Source: Spirochaetales bacterium (GTDB lineage Bacteria; Spirochaetota; Spirochaetia; SZUA-6; DRHE01). Taken from it: a stretch of DNA of 7,195 bases. This document shows, one piece after another, positions 6,792 through 7,195 of the stretch (position 1 is its first letter; each line of letters starts with the position of its first letter). The notes under the pieces are model-generated. The model was not told the origin of the DNA. It saw nothing but the letters and a program-made list of their open reading frames with translations, and made no database searches. The stretch lies in the NCBI GenBank assembly GCA_011049745.1, contig DRHE01000113.1:1-7195 (forward strand), in the 5' to 3' direction. The translations under genes and the position numbers were made by a program.

Positions 6792-6806
6792 TTATCCTGT
6801 CCTTTT

Positions 6807-7195
6807 TTAAAATGAGGCTATCAACTCAATGAAAAGAGCGCTTAAGGCTTTATCAATTATTCCGTAAGCAGTGTCATCCGGACCCGAATAAAAATCAGCG
6901 CCCAATACCAGGTTCAGGGCGTCAGCCAGGTCATAGGAGAGCTTGGGCCTTAAGTAGAGTTCCTCGGTGGTCAGGTTATAATAGCTGAATAGCTCGAGAC
7001 TCAAAGTCTCATACAGGAGCTGCAGGGCAGGTCTTAAGAATAGTGCATGGTTTGCCTGGTTCTGCTGGCCGGAAAAGATCCTGTTTTTTTGTGCTATTTC
7101 ATATAGCGGCCCAGCCGATAGCTCCGAATAATCCAGCACATACCGTCCGATATATTGAAAGATTATAGAGAGAACACCCTTCTGATATTCGAGAC
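6807..7195 (-). CDS. C-terminal part of a probable outer-membrane beta-barrel protein
   Basis: The frame is open to the right edge of the window, showing 128 residues plus the stop codon; the N-terminus lies outside. A GTG at 7139 is in frame but internal, since coding character continues upstream (LEYQKGVLSIIFQYIGRY). The visible part alternates amphipathic strands and short turns (ALFLRPALQLLYETLSLEL, ELYLRPKLSYDLADALNLVL, GADFYSGPDDTAYG) and ends in ALFIELIASF. The terminal Phe with alternating hydrophobics is the classic outer-membrane barrel C-terminal signature recognised by the BAM machinery. It recalls DUF1302-like barrels that accompany RND plus LolA-like pairs in other diderms, but too little is visible to name the family. 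It is followed 15 bases later by the TetR gene in the same direction, so it is probably the first visible cistron of the exporter operon and its outer-membrane component. Confidence 0.7.
   Translation of the reverse strand, partial: LEYQKGVLSIIFQYIGRYVLDYSELSAGPLYEIAQKNRIFSGQQNQANHALFLRPALQLLYETLSLELFSYYNLTTEELYLRPKLSYDLADALNLVLGADFYSGPDDTAYGIIDKALSALFIELIASF

Overview
The window most resembles a Gram-negative (diderm) bacterium, probably a spirochaete. Three things suggest this: an outer-membrane beta-barrel-like protein similar to the DUF3996/BAPKO_0422 group, a LolA-like/RND envelope pair, and a sugar-type ABC solute-binding lipoprotein of the kind abundant in Spirochaetota. The phylum is inferred from protein style alone; no marker gene is present. 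Almost all of the window is coding. There are no RNA genes, CRISPR arrays or insertion sequences that I can see.

Left part (1-2496, + strand): a decayed remnant of an ABC transporter solute-binding lipoprotein (in three frames, with internal and C-terminal material missing) runs directly into an intact TIM-barrel sugar phosphate isomerase/epimerase-like gene. After an 87-base gap holding a perfect inverted repeat comes an intact glycerophosphodiester phosphodiesterase gene. This looks like the tail of a catabolic transport operon whose binding protein has died while its two soluble enzymes survive. No permease or ATPase gene is in view.

Right part (7195-2548, - strand): the genes converge on the first group. 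In transcription order they are the C-terminal end of a likely outer-membrane beta-barrel protein (cut by the window edge), a TetR-family regulator, a 755-residue RND/MMPL exporter, and a LolA-like periplasmic protein with a signal peptide. Gaps of 15 and 2 bases and a 1-base stop/start overlap indicate one co-transcribed and partly translationally coupled unit. Together they would span inner membrane, periplasm and outer membrane, which fits export of a lipid or other hydrophobic compound under TetR control. The substrate cannot be read from sequence.

Last, a small secreted predicted outer-membrane barrel gene (2548-3012, -) lies downstream in the same direction. It has its own strong sigma-70-type promoter (TTGACA, 18 bases, TATAGT) and a good ribosome binding site. 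The two gene groups meet tail to tail at 2497-2547 with no strong terminator visible.
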